Below, one piece after another: positions 7,529-16,850 of a stretch of 26,336 bases of DNA (position 1 is its first letter; each line of letters opens with the position of its first letter). The stretch covers positions 1-26,336 of the forward strand of contig JBEDNN010000058.1 in NCBI GenBank assembly GCA_041170585.1, given 5' to 3'. The notes beneath the pieces were generated by a model. It made no database searches, was not told the origin of the DNA, and worked only from the letters and a program-made list of their open reading frames with translations. Made by a program: the position numbers and the translations under genes. The stretch is from JBDLSY01 sp041170585. Lineage in GTDB: Bacteria > Pseudomonadota > Gammaproteobacteria > Burkholderiales > Burkholderiaceae_C.

Positions 7529-10042
7529 ATGTCTGATAGTTATAACCCCATCACTACCATTTCCGCTAAAGATTCTAATCCAAATAGTCAAGATTACGGC
7601 GCTAACAGTATTCAAATTTTAGAAGGTTTAGAAGCTGTCAGAAAGCGACCTGGTATGTATATTGGCGACACATCTGATGGTACAGGTTTGCACCATTTAG
7701 TGTTTGAAGTGTTGGATAACTCAATTGATGAAGCTTTAGCGGGTTACTGTAGTGAAATACAAGTCATGATTCACCCTGATAATGCAATTAGTGTGATTGA
7801 TAATGGCCGTGGTATTCCGACAGGGATCAAATTTGATGATAAGCACGAACCTAAACGCAGTGCGGCTGAAATCGCTTTAACCGAATTGCATGCGGGCGGA
7901 AAATTTAATCAAAATAGCTATAAAGTCTCTGGTGGACTTCATGGTGTGGGGGTTAGTTGTGTCAATGCACTGTCAAAATATTTACGCTTAACAGTTCACA
8001 GAGACGGTTTAAGTCATCAAATAGAGTTTAACCAAGGTGTTGTTAAAAATCGCCTTGAAGAAATACAACAAGGTGTTTTAGTATCACCGATGAAGCAAAT
8101 GGGTGTAACCGAGCTACAAGGAACAGAGGTGTATTTTTTAGCCGATGAAACTATTTTTACACAAGTTGATTTTCATTACGATGTATTAGCAAAACGTATT
8201 CGTGAGCTTAGTTTTCTAAACCACGGAGTACATATCAAATTAATTGACCAACGTACCGGTAAAGAAGATAGTTTTGCTTTCTCTGGGGGTGTTAAAGGCT
8301 TTGTTGAGTACATTAATAAATCTAAGACACAGTTGCACCCCAATGTATTTTACGCTGCAGGTGAAAAACAAATAGACAACGGCTTAGTAATTACCGTTGA
8401 AGTCGCTATGCAATGGAATGACAGTTATAGTGAACAAGTATTGTGCTATACCAACAATATTCCACAACGCGATGGTGGTACTCATTTGACGGGGTTACGT
8501 GCAGCAATGACTCGCGTAATGAATAAATACATTGAAGAAAATGAGTTCGCTAAAAAAGCTAAAGTAGATACCAGTGGTGATGATATGCGCGAGGGTTTAG
8601 CGTGCGTATTAAGTGTTAAAGTACCAGAACCAAAATTTTCAAGTCAAACAAAAGATAAATTAGTCAGTAGTGAAGTACGTCTGCCTGTAGAAGAAATTGT
8701 CGCTAAAATGCTGTCAGATTATCTACAAGAACGGCCTGTAGATGCGAAAATAATTTGTGGCAAAATTATAGATGCAGCCCGCGCCCGTGAAGCTGCCCGT
8801 AAAGCACGAGAAATGACACGCCGTAAAGGTGTTTTAGAAGGAGCTGGTTTACCTGGTAAGTTGGCTGATTGCCAAGAAAAAGACCCCGCTTTGTGTGAAA
8901 TTTATATCGTAGAAGGTGATTCCGCAGGTGGCAGTGCTAAACAAGGCCGAGACCGTAAATTTCAAGCGATTTTGCCGTTACGTGGAAAAGTACTTAATGT
9001 TGAAAAAGCACGTTTTGATAAATTAATTGGCAGTGAACAAATTACTACCTTAATCACTGCTTTAGGGACTAGTATTGGTCCAGATTTTAATATTGATAAG
9101 TTACGCTACCATCGTATTATTGTTATGACCGATGCTGACATTGATGGGGCACATATACGGACTTTATTGCTAACCTTACTGTACCGTCAAATGCCTGTGT
9201 TAGTAGAACGTGGGCATATTTATATTGCTCAACCGCCCTTATTTAAAGTAAAAGCAGGTAAAGATGAGCGGTATTTAAAAGATGAAGAAGAAGAAACTGC
9301 ATTTATGATTGAGTTGGCCGCTTTAAATGCTAGTATTACTAACCTTGATAATATTCGTATTGACAGCAGTACATTAAGAGTGTTGATTAAACAATGGAAA
9401 GTCGCCCGTGGGGTGTTACGCCGTATGGCACGTACCACTGATGAAGCGGTATTACATGCTATTTTAAACGGCGTTGTGATTGATGTGAGTCATATCACTG
9501 CGGCACATACTTCCGCAGAGGCTTTAAAAAACTCTTTAGCCAGTGAACGAAATATTACAGTAACAGTTGATACTGATGAGCATCAGTTGCCTATTATTAA
9601 AATTGAACGTTTACACTATGGCAACATCAAAACGACGCAATTAAATACCGCCTTCACGCGTACACCTGAATATCAACTAATCGCTAATACGGCTGCTACG
9701 ATTGCCAGCCAAGTCCGGATAGGAGCGACGGTACAAAGAGGCGAAGGTGACAAACAAAAACATATAACAGTTGACCGCTTTGCACAAGCGGTTGATTGGT
9801 TGCATAGCGAAGCCGAGCGTTCATTAAGCAGCAAGCAACGCTATAAAGGTTTGGGTGAAATGAACCCATCACAGTTATGGGAAACGACGATGGACCCTAC
9901 AGTACGCCGTTTAATGCGTGTACAAATTGAAGATGCGATTGCTGCTGATGAGATTTTTACGACTTTAATGGGCGACGAAGTTGAACCGCGCCGTAGATTT
10001 ATTGAAACCAACGCTTTGTTGGCGGATAATATTGACGCTTAA
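7529..10042 (+). CDS. gyrB: DNA gyrase subunit B
   Basis: ATPase subunit of the A2B2 gyrase that introduces negative supercoils. The GHKL ATPase domain shows QILEGLEAVRKRPGMYIGD, DNSIDEALAGY, DNGRGIP and GGLHGVGVSCVNALS. The TOPRIM domain has EGDSAGG at about 462-468 and DADIDGAHIRTLLL. The C-terminus has QRYKGLGEMNPSQLWETTMDP. The 837-residue length fits the long proteobacterial form, which has an insertion after TOPRIM (about residues 580-770). An AGG lies just upstream of the ATG at 7529. The first 25 residues are a Ser/Asn-rich non-conserved tail. Confidence 0.98.
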   Translation: MSDSYNPITTISAKDSNPNSQDYGANSIQILEGLEAVRKRPGMYIGDTSDGTGLHHLVFEVLDNSIDEALAGYCSEIQVMIHPDNAISVIDNGRGIPTGIKFDDKHEPKRSAAEIALTELHAGGKFNQNSYKVSGGLHGVGVSCVNALSKYLRLTVHRDGLSHQIEFNQGVVKNRLEEIQQGVLVSPMKQMGVTELQGTEVYFLADETIFTQVDFHYDVLAKRIRELSFLNHGVHIKLIDQRTGKEDSFAFSGGVKGFVEYINKSKTQLHPNVFYAAGEKQIDNGLVITVEVAMQWNDSYSEQVLCYTNNIPQRDGGTHLTGLRAAMTRVMNKYIEENEFAKKAKVDTSGDDMREGLACVLSVKVPEPKFSSQTKDKLVSSEVRLPVEEIVAKMLSDYLQERPVDAKIICGKIIDAARAREAARKAREMTRRKGVLEGAGLPGKLADCQEKDPALCEIYIVEGDSAGGSAKQGRDRKFQAILPLRGKVLNVEKARFDKLIGSEQITTLITALGTSIGPDFNIDKLRYHRIIVMTDADIDGAHIRTLLLTLLYRQMPVLVERGHIYIAQPPLFKVKAGKDERYLKDEEEETAFMIELAALNASITNLDNIRIDSSTLRVLIKQWKVARGVLRRMARTTDEAVLHAILNGVVIDVSHITAAHTSAEALKNSLASERNITVTVDTDEHQLPIIKIERLHYGNIKTTQLNTAFTRTPEYQLIANTAATIASQVRIGATVQRGEGDKQKHITVDRFAQAVDWLHSEAERSLSSKQRYKGLGEMNPSQLWETTMDPTVRRLMRVQIEDAIAADEIFTTLMGDEVEPRRRFIETNALLADNIDA

Positions 10043-10120
10043 TAGCAAGATTTAATAGCTATTAACCTTAGAAATAGTCTTTAGTAAAAACACTTCTTAG
10101 TAAAAATATTTTTCAGTAAA

Positions 10121-10900
10121 ATGATGCCAGAATTAGATTTAATTACATGGATCATTGTTTTATTGTCAGCATTAATGGCTGGCTTTATTGATTCAGCAGT
10201 CGGCGGTGGGGGAATGATTACTGTTCCCACTTTGTTCACTGTGCTGCCCAACGCGTCTGTATCTGTTGTTTTAGGTACAAATAAACTGTCTGCTGCAGGT
10301 GGAACAGTGGCTGCTGCTTTTCAATATGCAAAAAAAATATCAATTAATCGCCGTTTAGTTATTCCTGCGATGATTGCTGCTTGCTTGGCAGCTATTTTAG
10401 GGTGCTGGCTAGTCGCTTATATACCCATTAATGTATTTAAAAAGATGTTACCGCCAGTTTTATTAGGTTTATTAATTTACACTTTGTTTAATAAAACATT
10501 AGGGCAAAAAAATCAGGCCGTTGAATTACAGACTAAGACACCTTTGATGGGAATATTGTTGGGGGGACTGATTGGCTTATACGATGGTTTATTTGGTCCT
10601 GGAACAGGTAGTTTTTTAGCTTTGTTGTGGATTAAAGCCTACGATTTTGATTTTATGCATGCCACAGCACATGCTAAGTGGGTCAATTTGGCCACTAATT
10701 TGGGTTCTATTGTTTGGTTTGCTGGACACGGTCAAGTATATTGGCAATTGAGTTTAATGATGACTGTATTCAATATGATGGGTGCATTGGCTGGCACTAA
10801 AGTAACTATTAAATATGGCAATAAATTTGTGCGTAAGTTTTTTATTGGGGTCGTTACAGCACTTATTATCAAGACAGCTTACGATGCTTATTTTCGTTAA
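10121..10900 (+). CDS. TauE/SafE (TSUP) family membrane permease
   Basis: Predicted inner-membrane transporter of the TSUP family, whose members move sulfite, sulfoacetate or other small organic anions. The 259 residues form about seven to eight hydrophobic segments. Family signatures are the N-terminal FIDSAVGGGGMITVPTL with GTNKLSAAGGT, and the second-half repeat GLYDGLFGPGTGSFL. The substrate cannot be told from sequence. Start choice is between adjacent ATGs at 10121 and 10124. It lies 78 bp after gyrB and on the same strand as the eptA-like gene 83 bp downstream. Nothing else here indicates sulfur metabolism. Confidence 0.88.
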   Translation: MMPELDLITWIIVLLSALMAGFIDSAVGGGGMITVPTLFTVLPNASVSVVLGTNKLSAAGGTVAAAFQYAKKISINRRLVIPAMIAACLAAILGCWLVAYIPINVFKKMLPPVLLGLLIYTLFNKTLGQKNQAVELQTKTPLMGILLGGLIGLYDGLFGPGTGSFLALLWIKAYDFDFMHATAHAKWVNLATNLGSIVWFAGHGQVYWQLSLMMTVFNMMGALAGTKVTIKYGNKFVRKFFIGVVTALIIKTAYDAYFR

Positions 10901-10983
10901 AAGTATCGAAGTATCAATATAAATAGACAAATATATTTATATACAAATGTATAAAAATATAAATATATAAGGTAAATAAAAAA

Positions 10984-12690
10984 GTGCTTCAAAAAAATAT
11001 AAAAAAAATACGCGTTAATTACGCCGTTGTATTTATTTTGTTAATTAGTATTTTTATTTCAACACTCGGTAACTATACTTTTTGGCAGTCTTTGTGGGCA
11101 TTGCCAGAGTTAAGCGTATGGACACAACTTAAATTAACGTGTGGCTTTGGCATTGCACTGACTGCATTACTAATGCTTATACAAGGCATTTTTTTAGGGC
11201 GTTACACCACTAAATTAATCGCCTGTATATTGCTCATTTTAACAGTACCTGCACAGTATTTTATGTTGAGCTATGGGGTGGTGATTGATGCGTCAATGGT
11301 ACGCAATGCACTACAAACTGATATACGTGAAGTCCGTGACTTAATGAATTTGACTATGCTTATAGTCGTTTTTTTTGCGATATTAGTGCCTTTTTATTGG
11401 ATATTCGTACAATCATTTGAACGCTACAGTCTACTTCAAGCATTTAAGCGTAACATCATTGTAGTGTTTACTGCACTGATTGCTTTGGTACTTAGTGTAT
11501 TCGTCATTCAATCTGATACGGCAACTTTGATGCGTAGCCATAAAACTTTACGCTATCAAATAACGCCTTTTAATGCTATGTACAGTATTGGCCGTGTCAT
11601 AGTCGGTGAACGTGCTAAGTTACCCTTTAAAACTTTAGCCGCTGCACAAGCGGTGGGTATCAATTCATCGTTACCTGTATTGGTTTTAGTTCTAGGTGAG
11701 ACAGCTCGTAGTGATCATTTTAGTCTTAATGGTTACCGTTCTAACAGTAAAATAGGTGTAAATGTTAGCACTACGCCTTATTTAGATACTTTTAAAAATA
11801 CCGAGTTAGTGAGTTTTACCCAAGTGACTTCATGTGGTACTAATACGGCTGACAGTGTGCCTTGTATGTTTTCACATTTAGACCGTACTGATTTTTTTGC
11901 ACGACAAGCCAATTATGAAAATATCTTAGATGTTTTACAAAAAACGGGTTATAAAATACTGTGGTTAGACAATAATTCAGGCTGTAAAGGGGTGTGTGCC
12001 AGAGTGCCTAGTGAGGATTTAACCCGCACTCAACACCCTAAATATTGCCATAGTAAAGGGTGCTTTGATGAAGTATTAATACATGATTTGTCTGATAGAA
12101 TTAAAACGATAGCCACCGCACATACAGATAAAACACTAAAATCTACGACTAAAGGGGTTGTTGTCGTATTGCATCAAATGGGTAGCCATGGCCCTGCTTA
12201 TCATCAACGTAGCCCAGAGTCTTTTAAACAATTTAAACCTGAATGTACTAGTAGTGCATTACAACAGTGTGATGTTCAGCATGTCATAAATGCTTATGAT
12301 AACAGTATTGTTTATACTGATTATTTGTTGTCTAGTGCTATTAAACAGTTGCAGTCTTTAGATGATAGATTTGCCACTAGCCTTATTTATATGTCCGATC
12401 ATGGTGAATCTTTGGGTGAAAACGGTAATTATTTACATGGATTACCGTACTCATTTGCCCCTAAAGCACAAACACATATTCCTTTAATTGTGTGGTTATC
12501 AGCCAATTTAGCCAAGCAACGTGGGGTTGATATGAGCTGCTTGCACCAACAAAAAGAAACACCTTTGAGTCATCATCATTTATTTTATAGTATGCTGGGT
12601 CTATTAAATGTACAGACTGCGGTATACCAATCCCAGTTAAACTGGTTTAAGTCATGTACTGTAGACTCAGTTAATGAATCAAGTAATTAA
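10984..12690 (+). CDS. eptA: Phosphoethanolamine transferase, EptA/MCR type
   Basis: Inner-membrane enzyme that transfers phosphoethanolamine from phosphatidylethanolamine, most likely to lipid A, which lowers surface charge and can reduce binding of cationic peptides. About five N-terminal membrane helices span residues 12-180, followed by a periplasmic sulfatase-fold domain. Active-site features include VLGETARSDH (Glu about 239), SCGTNTADSVPCMFS with the probable nucleophile Thr288, and SDHGESLGENGNYLHG. Several cysteines (SGCKGVC, CHSKGC, CTSS...QQC) match the disulfide pattern of the family. The GTG start at 10984 has AAGG 11 bases upstream, and no ATG fits the conserved N-terminus. No PmrAB- or PhoPQ-like regulator lies nearby. 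Lipid A specificity, rather than heptose or protein, is inferred. Confidence 0.9.
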   Translation: MLQKNIKKIRVNYAVVFILLISIFISTLGNYTFWQSLWALPELSVWTQLKLTCGFGIALTALLMLIQGIFLGRYTTKLIACILLILTVPAQYFMLSYGVVIDASMVRNALQTDIREVRDLMNLTMLIVVFFAILVPFYWIFVQSFERYSLLQAFKRNIIVVFTALIALVLSVFVIQSDTATLMRSHKTLRYQITPFNAMYSIGRVIVGERAKLPFKTLAAAQAVGINSSLPVLVLVLGETARSDHFSLNGYRSNSKIGVNVSTTPYLDTFKNTELVSFTQVTSCGTNTADSVPCMFSHLDRTDFFARQANYENILDVLQKTGYKILWLDNNSGCKGVCARVPSEDLTRTQHPKYCHSKGCFDEVLIHDLSDRIKTIATAHTDKTLKSTTKGVVVVLHQMGSHGPAYHQRSPESFKQFKPECTSSALQQCDVQHVINAYDNSIVYTDYLLSSAIKQLQSLDDRFATSLIYMSDHGESLGENGNYLHGLPYSFAPKAQTHIPLIVWLSANLAKQRGVDMSCLHQQKETPLSHHHLFYSMLGLLNVQTAVYQSQLNWFKSCTVDSVNESSN

Positions 12691-12706
12691 TCAATTAATA
12701 AGTTAG

Positions 12707-12736
12707 TTAATAGCAACCATATTAATAGCAACCATA
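12707..12736. repeat. 15-bp tandem duplication before mnmG
   Basis: TTAATAGCAACCATA is repeated exactly at 12707-12721 and 12722-12736, in the gap between the eptA-like gene and mnmG. Confidence 0.92.
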
Positions 12737-12807
12737 TCGTTCTAAAGAATACAATTATATTTTTAACACAGTCGTTTATGACTTTGGAGCAACGGGTAAA
12801 ATAGTGT

Positions 12808-14742
12808 ATGAACTATCCTAAATATTTTGATGTAATTGTCGTTGGCGGTGGACACGCAGGTGTTGAAGCCGCTTTAGCTGCTGCCCGTATGGGTTGTCAA
12901 ACCTTGTTACTGACGCATAATATTGAGACTTTAGGGCAAATGAGTTGTAACCCTAGTATTGGTGGCATTGGTAAGGGGCATTTGGTAAAAGAAATCGATG
13001 CTATGGGCGGGGCTATGGCTATAGCTACTGATGAAGCAGGTATTCAATTTAGAATTTTGAACAGTAGCAAAGGGCCAGCAGTGCGTGCAACACGCGCCCA
13101 AGCAGACCGTATTTTATACAAAGCGGCGATTCGTCAGCGTATAGAAAATCAAGCTAATTTAACCGTATTTCAGCAAGCGGTTGATGATTTAATCGTTGAG
13201 GGTGACCGAGTAGTTGGGGCAATTACACAGATTGGTATTCGTTTTCAAGCAAAAACAGTGGTATTAACAGCGGGTACTTTTTTAGACGGAAAAATCCATG
13301 TCGGTTTAGATAATTATGTCGGTGGAAGGGCTGGAGACCCCGCTTCAATCCGTTTATCAGACCGTCTCAAAGAATTAAAACTACCACAAGGACGCTTAAA
13401 AACGGGTACTCCCCCGCGTATTGATGGTAAAACAATTAATTATGATGTTTTGGCGGTTCAACCAGGCGACTTAGACCCAATCCCTGTATTTAGTTTTATG
13501 GGTAATGCGGCTATGCACCCACGACAATTACCGTGTTGGATTACCCATACCAATGAGCGTACCCACGATATTATTCGCAGCGGTTTTGATCGTAGCCCTA
13601 TGTTTATGGGTAAAATTGAAGGCGTAGGCCCGCGCTATTGCCCTAGTGTAGAAGACAAAATCAACCGTTTTGCCGATAAAGACAGCCATCAGATTTTCTT
13701 AGAACCAGAAGGTTTGACTACTTATGAAATTTATCCAAACGGTATATCCACCAGTTTACCGTTTGACATTCAATACGCTATGGTGCGTAGTATGCGTGGT
13801 TTAGAAAATGCCCATATTTTGCGTCCAGGCTATGCAATTGAATATGACTATTTTGACCCACGCAGTTTAAAACGTAGTTTTGAGTCTAAAGCCATTGCAG
13901 GTTTATTTTTTGCTGGGCAAATTAATGGTACAACGGGCTATGAAGAAGCGGCTGCTCAAGGCTTACATGCTGGATTAAATGCTGCTTTGCAGGCACAAAA
14001 TAAAAGTGTTTGGTGTCCACGTCGTGATGAAGCCTATCTTGGAGTACTGATTGATGATTTAACTACAAAAGGGGTTAATGAACCTTATCGTATGTTTACT
14101 TCGCGGGCAGAGTACCGCCTGCAGTTGCGTGAAGACAATGCCGATGCCCGTTTAACTGAACAGGGTAGACTGTTAGGGTGTGTTGATGATGCACGCTGGG
14201 CCGTTTTTTGTCGTAAGCGAGATGCCGTAGCCCTTGAAATTCAACGTTTAAAATCAACTTGGGTGAACCCACGTTTAATTGATGCGGCTGAAGCTGAACG
14301 TGTGTTCGGTAAAACGATTGAAAAAGAATATACATTAGCCGATTTATTACGTCGTCCTGAAGTGACTTATAGCCAGTTAATGAGTTTAAAAAATACAACA
14401 GGTACATGGGTTTCAGACACTGTACTCAACGATACATTGTTGATAACACCCAATGGCAACGCAGTGTGTGAACAAGTTGAGATTTCAATTAAATATGAAG
14501 GCTATATTAGTCGGCAACAAATAGAAATCAACAAACAACTACACAATGAAAATACACGGTTACCTGCTGATATTGACTATACCCAAGTGCGTGGTTTGTC
14601 TAAAGAAGTTCAGCAAAAATTAAATACATACCAACCTGAAACATTAGGACAAGCAGGCCGAATTTCTGGTGTAACACCCGCTTCGTTGTCTTTGATATTA
14701 GTACATTTAAGACGAAATACTTTATTAGTTGCAGAACATTAA
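12808..14742 (+). CDS. mnmG: tRNA uridine-5-carboxymethylaminomethyl modification enzyme MnmG
   Basis: FAD-dependent partner of MnmE in wobble uridine modification. The dinucleotide-binding motif GGGHAG (13-18) is followed by the family-specific NPSIGGIGKGHLVKEIDAMG. Further conserved blocks are RILNSSKGPAVRATRAQADR, LKTGTPPRID, FAGQINGTTGYEEAAAQG, RMFTSRAEYRLQLREDNAD and the C-terminal RISGVTPASLSLILVHL. The 644-residue length is normal. The ATG at 12808 has only a distant GGAG upstream. In most Proteobacteria mnmG is followed near the origin by rsmG, parA and parB. Here it is followed by a tandem repeat array and ribF. The stop codon lies inside the first unit of that array. Confidence 0.98.
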   Translation: MNYPKYFDVIVVGGGHAGVEAALAAARMGCQTLLLTHNIETLGQMSCNPSIGGIGKGHLVKEIDAMGGAMAIATDEAGIQFRILNSSKGPAVRATRAQADRILYKAAIRQRIENQANLTVFQQAVDDLIVEGDRVVGAITQIGIRFQAKTVVLTAGTFLDGKIHVGLDNYVGGRAGDPASIRLSDRLKELKLPQGRLKTGTPPRIDGKTINYDVLAVQPGDLDPIPVFSFMGNAAMHPRQLPCWITHTNERTHDIIRSGFDRSPMFMGKIEGVGPRYCPSVEDKINRFADKDSHQIFLEPEGLTTYEIYPNGISTSLPFDIQYAMVRSMRGLENAHILRPGYAIEYDYFDPRSLKRSFESKAIAGLFFAGQINGTTGYEEAAAQGLHAGLNAALQAQNKSVWCPRRDEAYLGVLIDDLTTKGVNEPYRMFTSRAEYRLQLREDNADARLTEQGRLLGCVDDARWAVFCRKRDAVALEIQRLKSTWVNPRLIDAAEAERVFGKTIEKEYTLADLLRRPEVTYSQLMSLKNTTGTWVSDTVLNDTLLITPNGNAVCEQVEISIKYEGYISRQQIEINKQLHNENTRLPADIDYTQVRGLSKEVQQKLNTYQPETLGQAGRISGVTPASLSLILVHLRRNTLLVAEH

Positions 14743-14808
14743 TATCAACATTAATATCAACATTAATATCAACATTAATATCAATATTAATATCAATATT
14801 AATATCAA
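14737..14808. repeat. 12-bp tandem array, six units, at the mnmG 3' end
   Basis: Four units of CATTAATATCAA (14737-14784) are followed by two of TATTAATATCAA (14785-14808) and a partial unit. The array starts in the last codons of mnmG and ends 37 bp before the ribF start. The single C-to-T variant, shared by adjacent units, shows stepwise expansion of neighbouring copies. Confidence 0.95.
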
Positions 14809-14845
14809 TATTATTTAAATTTAAATTAATTTTTGTTAGCACTTT

Positions 14846-15820
14846 ATGTATTTACGTCGTCAGTTTTCTAATCATAGCATCACTAATATAACAAACTCAC
14901 AAGGTGGGGTAGTCACGCTGGGTAATTTTGATGGTATGCATTTAGGACACTGTGCTTTAATTGTGGCTTTAAAAAAACTAGCTGCACTCAATGAATTAAC
15001 CACACACGTTGTAACGTTTACCCCCCATCCAAGAGATTATTTTGCAAAACAAGGGCGTGGCTTGCCTGTTTTAAACATTAGTAGTGTGCGTAGTCGCTTA
15101 ATGTATTTAAATAAAATGGGTGTTGATTATGTGCATTTATTACGGTTTAATCAAGAGTTAGCAACGCTTTCACCACAAGATTTTGTGTTGTATGTATTGG
15201 TGAAAGCGTGTAATGCAAAACATGTTTTAGTCGGACGTGATGTACGTTTTGGACATCAACGGGCGGGTGACTGGGCTTTGTTGTGTTTTTTGGGCGAGCA
15301 ATATGGTTTTGCAGTTCATTGCTTTGAAGAGGTTTTAGACAATGCGGCATTGCGTATTTCTAGTTCAGCGATACGCCATGATTTATATGCGGGGCATTTA
15401 CAAGATGCAAATTTATTATTAGGTTACGCATACAGTTTATCTGGACGGGTTATTCACGGAAAAAAACTGGCACGCACTTTAAATTTTCCCACACTTAATA
15501 TTGATCCGCATTTACCCAATCCTGCTTTACGCGGTGTGTTTGTGGTGCAAATTGAAGGCTTAAATTCACGGGCTACCACTCGTTTATATGGCGTTGCTAA
15601 TTTAGGAATACGCCCCACAGTAGAACAAACCCAACGCTTTAGTTTGGAAGTCCACGTGTTAGATTGGTCAGGCGATGCCTACGGGTTAATTGTAAACATT
15701 ATATTTTTATATAAATTACGCAGCGAAGCCGTTTATGCTCATTTACCCGACTTACAACATGCCATTGCACAAGATGTTTTGAATGCACGGCAGTGGTTAT
15801 CAGTACAAATGGTCAGTTAA
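14846..15820 (+). CDS. ribF: Bifunctional riboflavin kinase / FAD synthetase
   Basis: Converts riboflavin to FMN and then FAD in the cytoplasm. The N-terminal nucleotidyltransferase domain has GNFDGMHLGH at residues 26-35 and the ISSSAIRHDL motif. The C-terminal flavokinase domain has ARTLNFPTLNI (209-219), GVFVV, GVANLGIRPTV and LEVHVLDW. The 324-residue length is typical. In many Proteobacteria ribF precedes ileS-lspA. Here it stands between the mnmG repeat array and serB. The start context is A+T-rich with no clear Shine-Dalgarno sequence. Confidence 0.96.
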   Translation: MYLRRQFSNHSITNITNSQGGVVTLGNFDGMHLGHCALIVALKKLAALNELTTHVVTFTPHPRDYFAKQGRGLPVLNISSVRSRLMYLNKMGVDYVHLLRFNQELATLSPQDFVLYVLVKACNAKHVLVGRDVRFGHQRAGDWALLCFLGEQYGFAVHCFEEVLDNAALRISSSAIRHDLYAGHLQDANLLLGYAYSLSGRVIHGKKLARTLNFPTLNIDPHLPNPALRGVFVVQIEGLNSRATTRLYGVANLGIRPTVEQTQRFSLEVHVLDWSGDAYGLIVNIIFLYKLRSEAVYAHLPDLQHAIAQDVLNARQWLSVQMVS

Positions 15821-15869
15821 TATTTTTTTAGTGCTTTTTAAATAAGCGGCTTAACTTATTCACAATAGA

Positions 15870-16724
15870 ATGTTTGCAATGAATACACATACACACACAC
15901 ATTTAACCTCTGGCTTACACCCAATATTGGATAATACACTTTATCAATGGTTTATTGAGGCACTAGGTCAGCCAATTCGCACAAATGATCGCCATGCAGT
16001 GTGGGAAAAACGGGCTAATGCAGCATTAATGCAAGCCGCTCAACAGGCTGAACACGATGTAGCACATTTAAGCCCTTATTTGTCATGGCGAGACTTTTCA
16101 GTATTGGCTATGGATATGGATAGTACCTTAATTAATATTGAATGTATTGATGAAATTGCTGATTACTGTGGTAAAAAAAATGAAGTCGCTAAAATCACTG
16201 AAGCCACTATGCGGGGTGAAATAATCGATTTTAATGAAAGTTTGCGTAGACGGATTGCACTGCTAAAGGGTTTACCTTTAACGGCTTTACAAGCCGTGTT
16301 GGATGAACGTTTGCAACTTAATCTTGGTGCGGAGGTGTTGGTTAAAACGGCACATCAACACGCATTAAAAACCTTATTAGTCAGTGGCGGCTTTACTTTT
16401 TTCACTGATGCTATGCAAACCCGCTTAGGCTTAACATATGCATACAGTAATACTTTAAATCACAATGGCATTGTATTAGACGGTACATTGCAAGAGCCAA
16501 TTGTAAACGCTGAAGCTAAGTGTGATAAAGTACAGTCGCTGTGTGAACAAATGGGAATTAAAACAACACGGGCTATTGCTATAGGCGATGGCAGTAATGA
16601 TTTAGCGATGATGGCTATTGCAGGTTTATCGGTGGCATACCATGCCAAGCCTGCTGTTCAAGCCAAAGCTATGGCGGTCATTAATTATGGCGGTTTAGAT
16701 ACTTTAAATTTATGGTTGAGCTAA
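15870..16724 (+). CDS. serB: Phosphoserine phosphatase
   Basis: HAD-superfamily phosphatase for the last step of serine synthesis (O-phosphoserine to serine). The catalytic DMDST motif starts at about residue 82. CIDEIAD follows, then the second HAD motif LLVSGGFTFF and the acidic GDGSNDLAMM at about 239. The product is 284 residues from the ATG at 15870; a second in-frame ATG at 15879 (MNTHTHTH) is equally plausible. Neither has a clear Shine-Dalgarno sequence. An alternating AC tract near the start encodes the Thr-His repeat. The N-terminal region before the HAD domain is short, with no complete ACT domain. Transcription converges on icd, with a long inverted repeat between them. Confidence 0.95.
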   Translation: MFAMNTHTHTHLTSGLHPILDNTLYQWFIEALGQPIRTNDRHAVWEKRANAALMQAAQQAEHDVAHLSPYLSWRDFSVLAMDMDSTLINIECIDEIADYCGKKNEVAKITEATMRGEIIDFNESLRRRIALLKGLPLTALQAVLDERLQLNLGAEVLVKTAHQHALKTLLVSGGFTFFTDAMQTRLGLTYAYSNTLNHNGIVLDGTLQEPIVNAEAKCDKVQSLCEQMGIKTTRAIAIGDGSNDLAMMAIAGLSVAYHAKPAVQAKAMAVINYGGLDTLNLWLS

Positions 16725-16739
16725 ATTAAGAAGTATTTT

Positions 16740-16826
16740 TCCTAATCAGGATTTTTTAAGATTAAAAGATGAACAAGATTTTAAAAAACTCTCAAAATCC
16801 GTAAATTTTAAAAATCCTGATTAGGA
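16740..16826. repeat. Long inverted repeat between convergent serB and icd
   Basis: A perfect 17-bp inverted repeat pairs TCCTAATCAGGATTTTT (16740-16756) with its complement at 16810-16826, across a 53-base interior that is itself rich in short A/T repeats. The T-run and A-run at the inner ends, and the position between two convergent stops, suggest a bidirectional terminator. The long loop and the AATCCTGATTAGG-type ends also resemble small palindromic intergenic elements found in other bacteria, so it may be a mobile repeat that now serves as terminator. Confidence 0.75.
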
Positions 16827-16850
16827 TAATTATTTAACTAATTGTGTGGT

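Noticed and set aside
14096..14407. 103-codon minus-strand frame
   Set aside because: Antisense to the highly conserved C-terminal part of mnmG.
14737..14808. CRISPR-like array
   Set aside because: Units are contiguous 12-mers with no spacers and no cas genes nearby.
14600..14842. Minus-strand frame with repeated Asp-Ile-Asn units
   Set aside because: It is the reverse reading of the 12-bp array and the mnmG 3' end; the repeat creates an apparent protein.
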